Source: Capronia americana
Lineage: Eukaryota; Ascomycota; Eurotiomycetes; Chaetothyriales; Herpotrichiellaceae
Reading direction: 5' to 3'
DNA length: 64,000 nt
Assembly (NCBI GenBank): GCA_016110215.1
Contig: JADWQD010000010.1
Coordinates: 434,001 to 498,000 of the forward strand
In this document: positions 21,884 to 31,560 of the stretch, in pieces
Layout: every line of letters begins with the position of its first letter
Position numbering within the stretch: the stretch's first letter is position 1
Notes under the pieces: model-generated
What the model saw: the letters and a program-made list of their open reading frames with translations, nothing else
The model's database searches: none
Told to the model about the DNA's origin: nothing
Made by a program: the position numbers and the translations under genes

Positions 21884-24575
21884 TTAGTCCTCTGTCAAGT
21901 CACCGTACTCCCACATGCCGCGTCTCTCTTTCTTAGCTTCTTCCTGCAATTCCTTGAACTTGGCTAAAGTATCCCCGGCCTGTCTCTCCCACGGCTTCAG
22001 TTTGGTAGGCACCATGGCCAACCCTTCCTTGAGGACTTCGGCGTTGATACTATCCTCAATCTTACTTGATACTTTCGGATCCAGAAGCGTGAGGTGTAAC
22101 GTCCCTTCCGGCGCCACGAAATCAACACTCGCAACGAGTTCGCGGCCGTCTGTTTGTTCCATGAGGAAATCGACGGTGTCGCGGAGGTATTGCGCCGACG
22201 TCGGCAGCTGGAGGTACGAGAGCACAGCGTCTGTAGCCTGGGGTTTTAGCTTCTGCGTTGAGAATTGTGGTTGTGTTAGTGATCGCAGACGTGTCCAGGG
22301 GACGGTCTCCGAGTTGCCGTAGTCGAGGTACGTCAGATCAGCTTTCTTTCCGTCGCGGTCGACTCGCCGCACGCGGGCGCGGTACCATTGGTCATCAACG
22401 GTGAACTTGGCGGCCACAACGTCGCCTACTTTGGGAGGTCCGGCGAGCGGTTGATCGTTGGCCTTGTTCAGATGGAACGACTTGAAGGCGTTCATCAGTT
22501 CGGTCAGCGCGGTTGTGCCAGCTCCGACTTGTTGGATCTTGAGCTTGCCGGCTTCGTCGACGTGGGTGACCATGACATCGCGGTAGTCTTTTTTCCTTGA
22601 TACGGACTCGGCCGCATCTCCATTTGTTCCCGCGTTGCCGTTGGTAGGAGGCGTGGTTTCATCCTCCTCAGCGTCCTTGCTAGGGTCCCAGTCGTGCCAC
22701 ATGCCCTTGCGAGCTTCCTTGGCCTTCTTCTCGGCTGCGAAGAGCTCGTTGGAGTGGCCACTTCTCTCGGCCGAATGCGCATGAACCTCTGCGAGGCCTT
22801 CTTCCACGAGCGCTCTCGCGAAGTTTTCTCGGCCGACATACAACGTCCCAATGAAGCCACCGACCTTGTCTGTGTCTTCGACATCAATTTCCACGTCACG
22901 CTGCAGACATCTTCTGTTGGCGAAGTCGTATGCCTCTTGGCCAAAGGGCTCGGCTGCTTCTCCAGACTGACGCGCCGGCTTCGGCGTGCGAATACCGGAG
23001 AGGACAAATGTCAATTTGGCGTTCTCACGGGGTACAAGGACGACGAATCTGGATCCAGCTCGAACAAAGTCTACAATAGCCGGGACCTTCTTTTGCCTCT
23101 GCAGCACTGAAGCTTCCATCTTGGCCTTCTGCAGACTTTCCGAGTAATCCTGATATTGTTTTGCCGCAGGAGGCTTTTCTGACCACATGCCTTTGCCGTC
23201 CTTCTGGGCTGACTCTTCGGCCAGCAGCAAAGCATCGTAGTCTGGCGACCGGTCGTCATCGTCGCGACGGTGTCGGACGACTGAGGCATAGCCGGCTTCA
23301 ACCAACGCCAGGGCAATATTTTTCCCGCCCACGGACACGGTAGCCACTTCGCGCTCCTCGAAGCCTTCTGACGCCGGCTTCTTACCATCAATTGACACTT
23401 TGACATGTTTGCCAATGAGTCGCTTTCTGAGGAACTCCTTCGCCTCTGCCTGGAAAGGAGCTTGCTTTGGGTCGGACTGTTTGGGTTGACGTATACTTGA
23501 GAGGGTGACTTTTCGTTCCTCCCCAGATCGAGTCCGGATGAAGAGGGTTTCACCGTTCTGGATGCGGATTACCGTGAAGTCCGCCTCCTGAACTCCGGCA
23601 GCTTTCGAGGCTGTAGCACCAGTGAACACACCCTTTTTGGCATTCTTTGCCGAGTTCTCGGCGTTTCTGAACTGAGCCATTTGATTCCCGAGCAGGGTGA
23701 CGTGTTGGTCGTTGGACCGCGCAAGACCGGCCTCGAGGAGGAACATGGCAATGTTTCCTTTCGGATGTAGCACATTTGCGATAAGTTGATTCTGCGGCGT
23801 GACTCCGAGCAGCTCAACGTTAACTTTCCGCTGATGTAGTCTCTCGTCCACGAAGGAGTGTGCTTCGGTGCCATAAGGCTCGGCCGGTACGTCCTTGCCT
23901 TCCGGGGTCGTCCTCTTTGTGGCGGGAGTTCGTACACCAGCCAGAACAAGCATGGTCTGAATGTGCTTCGTAGGTGTGAGGATGAGACGAGCGATCAAGC
24001 GGTCTCCGGTCAAGACCCTCTCGATGATGGCTTCGATCTTCTTGCCCTTGTGTTGCTCCACCAACGCGTTCGGATCGGAGACCTCGGAGGAGTTCTCAAT
24101 CTGGCCGCCCTTGGCCCACAGACCTTTGCCTTGGGACTTTGCATCGCTTTCTAACGACCTGAGCTTGTCGAGGTATGCCAGAGCTTCCTCATCGTCCTCC
24201 TTCTTCCCGGCGTCTTCCCGCACTTTGGCCCAACCTTCCTGCACGATGAGATTGGGGAGTTCCTTGCCGTCGGGCAATATGACTCGGCCGTATTCGCGCT
24301 TCGTAGTCGGGATGGCATATAGAATTTGGAACTGGATGACCTTGCCCAAGACGAGTTCTCGAAGAAACTCACGGGACTGGAAGGCGAAAGGCTGCACAAG
24401 TCAGCAGGGGATGGTCTATCTGTCCGTCCATGTGACCAACCTCGTCACCCTCTCTCTTCAACCTTGGTGCACTGATGTAGGCCAGCGACAGTGTTCGCTC
24501 AGCGCCCTTTTGGTTGGTGATGATCAAGGTGTCGCCTGACAGAATGCTCTTGACGCGAGCTTGGAGGAGGGCCAT
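21884..24575 (-). CDS. Tudor staphylococcal nuclease-domain protein (SND1/Tudor-SN)
   Basis: Tudor-SN proteins act in RNA metabolism, stress granules and transcription co-activation. The exons are 24441-24575 (45 codons) and 21884-24391, giving 880 residues, which is near the fungal family length. The 49-bp intron has an unusual donor (GTTGGT) and a good CTGAC branch and GCAG acceptor. It joins GDE to PFAFQSREFLREL, recreating the conserved EPFAxxSREFLR motif of SN domains. Four SN-like repeats can be read: about residues 4-165, 180-320, 340-500 and 520-670, each with a FGxEAxxF or PYGTEAHSF-type motif. Then comes a Tudor domain (VGDVVAAKFTVDDQWYRARV, DYGNSETVPWTRLR) and a partial fifth SN domain to the end. 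Catalytic nuclease residues were not assessed one by one. Confidence 0.93.
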
Positions 24576-25320
24576 GGTGGGAGAAGTCTGAGGGTAGGCT
24601 CAAAGCTTTCAAGGACAGCAATGGAAGACGGGTGATCACGCTATGCAAATGAAAGGTACAGCTGAGAGGGCAAGTAGCGACAGTGTCTTGTGCTGGACAG
24701 CCTCTTGTGGACAGTTTTCTATTTACCTTTGGTTCTTTGTGGGGTAAAGGCTCTCGTGCTTCGAGACCCTTAGTCACTACCCTGGTTAGGCATAGTCGCC
24801 TATTGACACTGCCTGATTCATGTTTGACGTCATCTCGTGATGCGCCGACGACGCTGGAGTGACCACTGCCTCAAACAGCTCAGGCAGTGCGAGGACTCGT
24901 ACAGGGTTCACTGAGAAGACTGGCAGAACATCTGTTGAGTGAGCGTCAAAGGAGCCCAGCTCGGAGAAGAGCGCGGGCGCACCAAGCATCACCACCAAGC
25001 ATGTCTCCCCGTTGCCGCCGTGGCTCGCCTACCGCCGCCGCTCCTTCCACTTTTGGATTTGATGCTTATCGCTGCGGGGTTCGAAGACTGGCAATTATTA
25101 GTATACAAGCTGCGATGGCCAGCAGCGATGGAGGAGGAGATGGGGAGAGAAACCACTTCTTGTTCATGTCGGTTGCTCTTAGACAAGAGTTCAGTTCAAG
25201 TACAGCTATTCGAAGTTTCGGCGAACTAACTTGGTTGTTGAAGCTCAACTGAACTCTGCTCCTTGCTTTCTACCCACAGCCTCGTCCCCTATCTTCCCTT
25301 CACTATTGCCATACACCAGC
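24576..25320. promoter_or_regulatory. Bidirectional promoter region, Tudor-SN and cysteine hydrolase
   Basis: The gene starts at 24575 (minus) and 25321 (plus) share this 745-bp interval. No separate gene is visible: open stretches on both strands between 24780 and 25255 are motif-free. I see no clear TATA box. Confidence 0.5.
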
Positions 25321-26400
25321 ATGGACAACACCGACCCAACTCACCGTAAAGCCATCATCGGCAACCCCTCGTCCACTTTCTGGCTCTATGATTCCAAGAC
25401 AGGCTTCGACCTCACTCACCCGGCAACACCCACCACTGCCACCCCGACACCCAATCACACTATTAAGACCAATACCCTGCCGATTACAATCCACCCACCC
25501 AAATCAGCCCTCGTGATCATTGACATGCAGAATTTCTTCCTCTCGCCCCAACTAGGCCGTCCAAAGGACTCGAAAGGCCTCCTTGCTCAGCAGCAACTGC
25601 TGAAATATGCAATTCCTGCAGCGCGGAAAGCCGGCGTGCGAATCATCTGGGTGAACTGGGGCCTCACACAGCAGGAAATCGACGAAATGCCACCGGCAAC
25701 ACTGAGGGCTTTCGGCTTTGAGACCGTCCTTGCGTCGGAGTGGGAGTCGTATGAGAAGGTCGAGAAGAAGCAGGCGGCGATCGACTCTCACGGCGTGAAT
25801 GAGGGGTGCCATAAGTTTCCCGACCCGCAGATTGAGACTTCGGGCAAGAATCCCAGGCTTTACAGGGGCCTTGGCCAGGAGGTTGGTCCCGTTCCGATGG
25901 ACGATGGTAACACAGTCGTGCAAGGGGGGAGACTCCTGATGAGGGACACCTGGAACGCCGACCTGACACCGGAGCTCAAGCAATCGTACGAGGAAGAGGG
26001 CAAGAGGGCAAACCCGCCGGACGTGTGGATTCACAAGAATCGCATGTCCGGTCTGTGGGGCGCAAAGACCGACTGCACCGAGTTCCTTGACAAGGAGGGA
26101 ATCAAGACGTTATTCTTTGCCGGCGTGAACACCGATCAATGCGTCGGTGGAAGTCTACAGGATGTAAGTCTCGCCTTTCATGACCGGTCCTACTCGCTCT
26201 CTTGATGTGCCTCGCCTGATATTTGTATCTCTTTCCAGGCTTTCTCCAAAGGATACGATGTAGTCCTCCTCTCCGACGGCGCTGGCACCACAAGCCCATC
26301 GAGCTCCCAAGAGAGCATAGAATTCAATTGTGCGAAGACTTGGGGCTTCTGTGTGTCGTGTAAGGACTTTGCCGAAGGGTTGGGCCTTCAGGAGAATTAG
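25321..26400 (+). CDS. Isochorismatase-like cysteine hydrolase
   Basis: The protein has 334 residues in two exons (25321-26163, 26239-26400; intron GTAAGT...CCAG, 75 bp). The frame is open upstream of 25321, but the ATG there is followed at once by a normal N-terminus. The catalytic triad of the isochorismatase-like hydrolase fold is complete: Asp68 in VIIDMQNFF, Lys239 in WIHKNRMSG and Cys274 in NTDQCVGGS. The second exon supplies the final strand and helix (KGYDVVLLSDGAGTTSP). The family includes nicotinamidases, ureidoacrylate and biuret amidases, and hydrolases linked to salicylate or siderophore pathways. The reaction here cannot be fixed. An insertion of about 90 residues between the Asp and the Lys is longer than in minimal family members. 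Probably cytosolic. Confidence 0.9.
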
Positions 26401-26929
26401 GGCCTTGTTTGTTGCTTCGTGGAGCCAAAAGTGAGTGGTGGATACTAATCGTCGCGATGTGGAAGCAAAAGTCCTTGAAGTGCCATTCTGCATTCGTGAG
26501 ACTTTTTTCAGGTCATAATGCCGGGTTGTAGAGCACACGGAGCCAGTCAAAGCGACGCCGGCTTGAAAGAGCCTGCTTCCAATGCCACACTATTCGGCGT
26601 TTTAGATCAGGATTCTACTCAGCTGCGAGGTGAAGGGGTAGCAAACCGGTGGAGCCTCGGGTGAGGCGCATGCTACTCTGACTGCGAATTGAGTCATGGG
26701 CGCTCCGGTGATGGGCGGGAAGAGGGTCGTGTGTATAGTATCGGTCATCGTCTCGATCTGTTCCATGCCACCGTACTGCTAAATGGATGGGCAGATCGCC
26801 AACTCCGTCCGGTAGATACAGTACGACGTCGATGTGTGGTTCACCTCCTCCACTCATTTGATTCTCACGGTCCAAATTCTTGGCGGGTCAAGATATGGTA
26901 AATTCACGCTGAGCTCACGACGACACTCA

Positions 26930-27032
26930 CCCGACCTTCGCCGCTTTTAAACACTGTTCACCTCCCACTCACCTGTCACCTTCCCACTTACCCTCCTACT
27001 CACCTTCACTCACCTTTACTCACCTCCCTCGC
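26930..27032. repeat. Imperfect tandem repeat, CACTCACCTTY-like unit
   Basis: About eight irregular copies of an 11-12 bp unit (CACTCACCTTT, TACTCACCTTC, CACTCACCTCC and similar) occur one after the other. The strand is almost pure C/T plus A. Confidence 0.6.
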
Positions 27033-27039
27033 GCAGGAT

Positions 27040-27660
27040 CCTCCGCCTCCCTTCGAAAATAGATCTCTACTCTCGCGCTAGATAGGGATCTTGCATTAAC
27101 GGTTAGATAGAGCCTCTACATTTAGAGTCTTTGTCAGGTAGGGGTTGCGAAGGACCCTAAAGAGGTTCTAAGAGGCGAGTATGAAGGCTGACAGTGATAT
27201 TGACTATCCAGTGCACTATATAGTACAAGACGAGAGACGAAGGGTCTCGAAGAAGGCTCGTTGCTTCAAGGCAAGCTATAAAGGCCTTCCGATGAGGGAG
27301 GCCTTCTTTCTCCGACGTCCTCTGGTGGAATGCATTCAGGGGGATGCCATTCCAAACCGCATTCCATACCTTTCACGTATACAATATGTCTGAGACATGT
27401 CTAGCATGCTGTCTGAGACCTTTCCGAGACAGCGCGAGGGGTTCCATAGCCCTAGAGGCCCGTGGGGCTTGGCCGAGGGCCTCCTGGGTGTTGTGCTGCA
27501 TTATTATTATGTTTACAAGTGAAGTTACATTACGCTAATTGGTCCAAGGCACCTAGACATCTATACTATCACGTGACCGATGTTTAGCCGATGTCCTGCG
27601 TGATCTGATTGGCTAGCATGATCCTGTACATTGTACTCGTACAGCCAAATCCTAGTCCTC
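27040..27660. mobile_element. Possible decayed transposable-element remnant (unclassified)
   Basis: The segment is poorer in GC than its surroundings, full of TAGATAG/AGAGCCT-type words and internal near-repeats, and holds no gene-like frame. It ends in a T-rich stretch followed by several CCAAT-box-like ATTGG words. This resembles the fossil repeats seen in fungal genomes. No terminal repeats, target-site duplication or transposase fragment could be identified, so the call is weak. An ordinary AT-rich spacer is the alternative. Confidence 0.3.
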
Positions 27661-27670
27661 TGATTGGTCG

Positions 27671-27698
27671 CTCGAGTGAATGTTGGCGTACACTCGAG
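27671..27698. repeat. Perfect 8-bp inverted repeat with 12-bp loop
   Basis: CTCGAGTG (27671-27678) and CACTCGAG (27691-27698) are exact reverse complements. It could be a regulatory palindrome or a relic of a mobile element. Confidence 0.55.
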
Positions 27699-27933
27699 AG
27701 GGTCATGGCGCAAGGCGGGGGGGCAAGGCTGCGCGGGCTTATGCCGTGACAGACTGTTCGAATGTCGACACTATCGATTCGGGACAACTACAGCATCTCC
27801 CGGTGAAACGGAATCCCCCATCATGGACTGCTACCGTGCATTGCGTAGCAGAGCAAAGAATTCAAAGCTATGTAGCACCAGAGTTCCTGCATCCTCCGAT
27901 ATCTGGGGCACCAGAGCATATCATCTTATCTCC

Positions 27934-28875
27934 TTAAGCCTTGGGCTTCCCATAGGTCAGCCCAATAAAGCTCTTGTCATAGTCGGTCAGATTCTGATTT
28001 CGTCCAACCTCCATACTCGGGTTTGTCCAGCCTTTCTGGATTTCATATTGCATGATCGAGTTTCTATCCCATTCCGTGGAGGCGACCTGTGGGTCACTCG
28101 ACGGCTCAAAGTTGTTGTACGCTCGCTTGATGGTGTCGTCATCCCAATTGTTTGGGGGCCCTTTGAAATAGTCCGTGATTGGCTTGGCATTCCAGGTGAA
28201 TTTTCCCGTAATCTTGGGATTGACCTGTTCGTGAACACAGCCGAGTGCATGCCCGAATTCGTGAAGGGTTGTGCCGCGAATCTCATCGTCGCTGTCTGTG
28301 TCATCGAAGTCAAGGTTCATTGTATTCTTCTCCTTGATGCTCGAGTTCGTTCTGCCGACGTAAGACCAGTGGCCTGGAACGCGGGTATCGTTAGTTTGTG
28401 GGACTAGAAAGCCGACAGGCTACGCTCACGAGTAGTAGAGACTTTACCTTTTCCTGTTACGAAAGCGACTCGGAGTGTAGCATCTTCTTTGTCACCGACC
28501 CATCTGAACTTGATATTTGCAAATTTCTCCCAGATGGCTGCCGCCGCTTTGACCTTGTTCATGATTACGTCTGGCTGATTGGAAGAAGGCTTGCCTGTGA
28601 ACTTCACTGTCAAAACAATTGGACTACCGTCCGGTTGTTTGATCCAGGTCAAGCCCTTGTCGATAGTCTGCAAAAATTTAGCACGTTACCGAGTACAGTT
28701 GGGCTAAGACATGTCACACAAGCTTAGGTATCTTGGTGCCTTCATCTTTTCTCGTCTCGGTGATGATGTTGGTGGTGGGGACACCAAACTTCTCAATGAA
28801 GTCGTTGAAGTCGCCGAACAATTGCAGACACGGTCGGACTTTGGCAGAAGATGGTTTTTGGGCAGTGTCGGCCAT
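27934..28875 (-). CDS. Astacin-like (M12A) zinc metalloprotease without a signal peptide
   Basis: The protein has 271 residues in three exons: 28720-28875, 28448-28667 and 27934-28373. The introns are 52 and 74 bp. The zinc site HEFGHALGCVHE gives His163, Glu164, His167 and His173 in the HExxHxxGxxHE arrangement of metzincins. A Met-turn RNSIMQYE follows about 60 residues later, so the catalytic core looks intact. Upstream, TWIKQPDGSPIVLTVKF and the IMNKVKAAAAIWEKFANIKFRWV helix-strand pair match the N-terminal half of astacin-like domains. The start MADTAQKPSS is not a signal peptide and no other in-frame ATG would supply one, so secretion by the classical route is not expected, although most astacins are secreted. 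Substrate unknown. It lies next to the repeat-like interval 26.4-27.9 kb. Confidence 0.85.
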
Positions 28876-30260
28876 GGTTGGTAGTCACACCACTATAAAC
28901 AACTGTATGATCGCCGTGGAGGATATTCATACAGCTCGATGTCCCCAGAACGGTTGACTTGAGAGTTGAAGGAGACACACCGGAGGAGGGTCCAGCCGAC
29001 CTTTATGTCTGCTCCTCTAGGACATCGCCATGTTTCGCATGAACCGATGATGGTAAAAGCCATAGAGACTATGGTGTGCTGAAACTATGCTTCATCACAC
29101 AGCCGCAGGCCAGTGGCAAGCGGAAGCAACGTGAAAATGCTTGCTACATATCTCTCTGTTGCTAGGTTATTCGCCGGTCATTGGTCATCAGATGGCTCTA
29201 CTGCATCGACCTTGCGAAGCTGAGACTTTCAAGGTTTGTGGCGCAACAAGCTGAACCGGACCAGTGTAGTTGTCAGAGCCTTCCACAGTCCGGGATAGAA
29301 TGCTCCGAAGGCTACAATCGACTGTTGTGGAAAGCTGCGCAGCAATCAGTACGTTTCAGGCCAGCATTGTACGTAAAGGGCTCGATGGTGTGCACCAAAA
29401 GGTTTTGATTTGTATGTAGGTCCTTCGAGGCACGGACGGAAGCTTGATGGGTAGAGATCGAGTGCCGTGCGCGCGAAAACGAACACTCCAGAGTCGTTGC
29501 AAAAATTGGTGGCCGGAACGCTCCTTCCTGCAAGCCACAACGCAGGGCTTGCAGACTTCGCAGTTCTGGATTGAGCGTTCAGCTAGCCTCGGATACACTA
29601 CAGTATCACATGAGAGAGTTCGTAGCTGCAGACCAGCCTGTTCAGCCAGCCAAAAGTATCCAGCCATATCATCGAGACTGCTGGTAATGGAGCGTATCTG
29701 TAGGTGGGAATATGTACTGTATATTGGTCAAAGGTATACATTCAAACTACCCTTCGGATGAAAGCTAGTCTTCAGGTGAATTTCATGGTGTCGGGCGCTA
29801 AGCTTTAACGCTCACTGACAATAGGTGGCCCTACTGATGCCGCCACGGCTTCCTTACCCGTAGAGGTGAAGTCGGGCTTAGCGACATCTCGTAGTCCTGA
29901 AGAAAGTCTCAGGCAGCGCTGCTTTTAAAGATCATCGCCGGATCATTGGATGAAAGTTGGCTCAGGCCAGGCAGCCAATTAAGGTCACTGGTGCGAGTCT
30001 CCATGAGATGAGTACGCAACAGTGACAGTGAAATGAGGTGGAAATGAAAAGCATATTGATCACTATTCTATGGTCTTCTCTACGGCCTTCAAGGCCCTCT
30101 TTCCTTTGAATCTCTTCTTTCGATCACCTTTCCTTCACAACAAATTGTCGGTAATGGTGTTCTCTCTCCAAGCTGAATTGCTTGAACGCCCGAATTCACC
30201 ATTACACATTCTCATGACCGGTTTCCAAGGTGATCGATTCTCATAAACAAGCTGCTGTTC
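28876..30260. other. Intergenic region, no gene seen
   Basis: The 1.4 kb lie between the astacin start and the stop of the coiled-coil gene. Open stretches around 29180-29760 occur on both strands at once and none shows motifs. Presumably this is the astacin promoter plus the 3'UTR of the coiled-coil gene. Confidence 0.5.
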
Positions 30261-31560
30261 TTAGCGGGCGTATTTGCTAGATTCGAGCCCACGTCGCTGC
30301 GGCGGCTGGCTGGCATATCTGCTCCCTTCGAGGCCAACAACCCGCTGTTCTTGCGGCTGAGAGGCGGAACTGCTCGCTTCAACGCCTTCACGCTGTTGCT
30401 CCTCTTCTTGTTCAACAGCCGGCTGCTCTTGCGGCTGAGGGACGGACGTACTCGCTTCGGGGGCTCGACGCTGTTGCTCCTCTTCTTCCTGGCTAGCAAC
30501 CGGCTGCTGCTCTTCTTCTTGACCGACAACCGGCTGCTCTTGCGGCTGGGGGGCGTACCTACTCGCATCGAGGTCCCTACGCTGCTGCTCCTGTTCTTGA
30601 GCGACAACCTGCTGTGGCTCCTCTTCCTGACCAACAACACGCTGCTCTTGCGGCTGAGGGGCGTATCTACTCCCCTCGAGGCCTCGAGGCTGTTGCTCCT
30701 CCTCTTCCTGGCCGACAACCTGCTGCGGCTCCTCTTCTTGGCCAAAAACTTGCTGCTGTTCCTCTTCCTGACCAACAACGCGCTGCTCTTGCGGCCGGGG
30801 GGCGTATCTACTCGCCTCGAGGCCTCCACGCTGCTCCTGTTCTTGAGTAACAACCTGCTGCTGCTCTTGCGGCTGAGGGGCGTATCTACTCGCCTCGAGG
30901 CTTCGAGGCTGTTTCTCCCCCTCTTCTTGGCCCATAACCGGCTGCTGTTGCGGCTGAGGGGCGTTACTGCTCGCTTCGAGCCCACCACCTTGTTGCTCCT
31001 CTTGTTGGCCGGCATTTCTGCTTTCTGGTAGCCCATCGCCCCGCTCCTGCTGTGGCTGGGGTGCGAACCTGCTGGCTTCGAGGCCAACATTCTGCACCTT
31101 TTGACGGGCAAATCGGCTGCCTTCGAGACCAGCGCGGGGCTGCTCTTGCTGTTGTTGGCGGGCAGATTGGCTACCTTCGAGAGCAGCCTGGGGGCGCTGT
31201 TCCTGTTCTTCTTGGCGAGTATGTTCAGTGTCTTCGATGCTGGCCTCCTCCTCTTGTTGGGGGGCAAATCTGCTGCCTTCGAGACCAATATGCGGGCGTT
31301 GCTCCTGTTGCCCTTGGCGAGCATGCTGACCGCCTTCAACGCCGACCTCATGCTCCTGTTGTTGGACAGATCCGTTACCTCCGAGGCCAACAGGGGGATT
31401 TTGCTCCTGTAGTTGCTGGGGGCCGTGTCGACTGCCTTCAATGTCAACAGGGGGCGGCGTCAATTGTTCTTGGCGAGCCAAGCTGCTGCCCTCGATCCTA
31501 ACATAGGGTCGCTGCTCCTGCGGTGGCTGCGGCGCATATCGGCTGCCTTCGAGGCCTACC
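30261..31560 (-). repeat. Coding minisatellite, about 20 degenerate copies of a GLEGSRYA unit
   Basis: Within the coiled-coil gene, octapeptides such as GLEGSRYA, GLEASRFA, SLEASRYA, DLDASRYA and GLESSKYA recur, usually followed by PQPQEQ and a variable Gln/Glu/Val spacer (PVVGQEEEQQ-like). The copies near the C-terminus are closest to each other, which suggests recent unequal crossing-over there, while the outer copies (for example GLGGNGSV) have drifted. Confidence 0.85.

Larger units (their letters stand above)
26401..27933. other. Gene-free, repeat-like region (1.5 kb)
   Basis: Two enzyme genes end here (3' of the cysteine hydrolase, 3' of the astacin). No gene is recognised. Base composition and word use differ from the neighbours in the middle (about 27040-27600), with many TAG-rich words. 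Sub-features are listed separately: a CTCACC-type tandem repeat, a candidate decayed mobile element and a perfect inverted repeat. Confidence 0.5.

Noticed and set aside
30351..31031. 226-codon plus-strand Leu/Arg-rich frame that looks like a membrane protein
   Set aside because: Its hydrophobic look is the complement of Gln/Glu-rich repeats in the minus-strand gene; better explained as a composition artefact.
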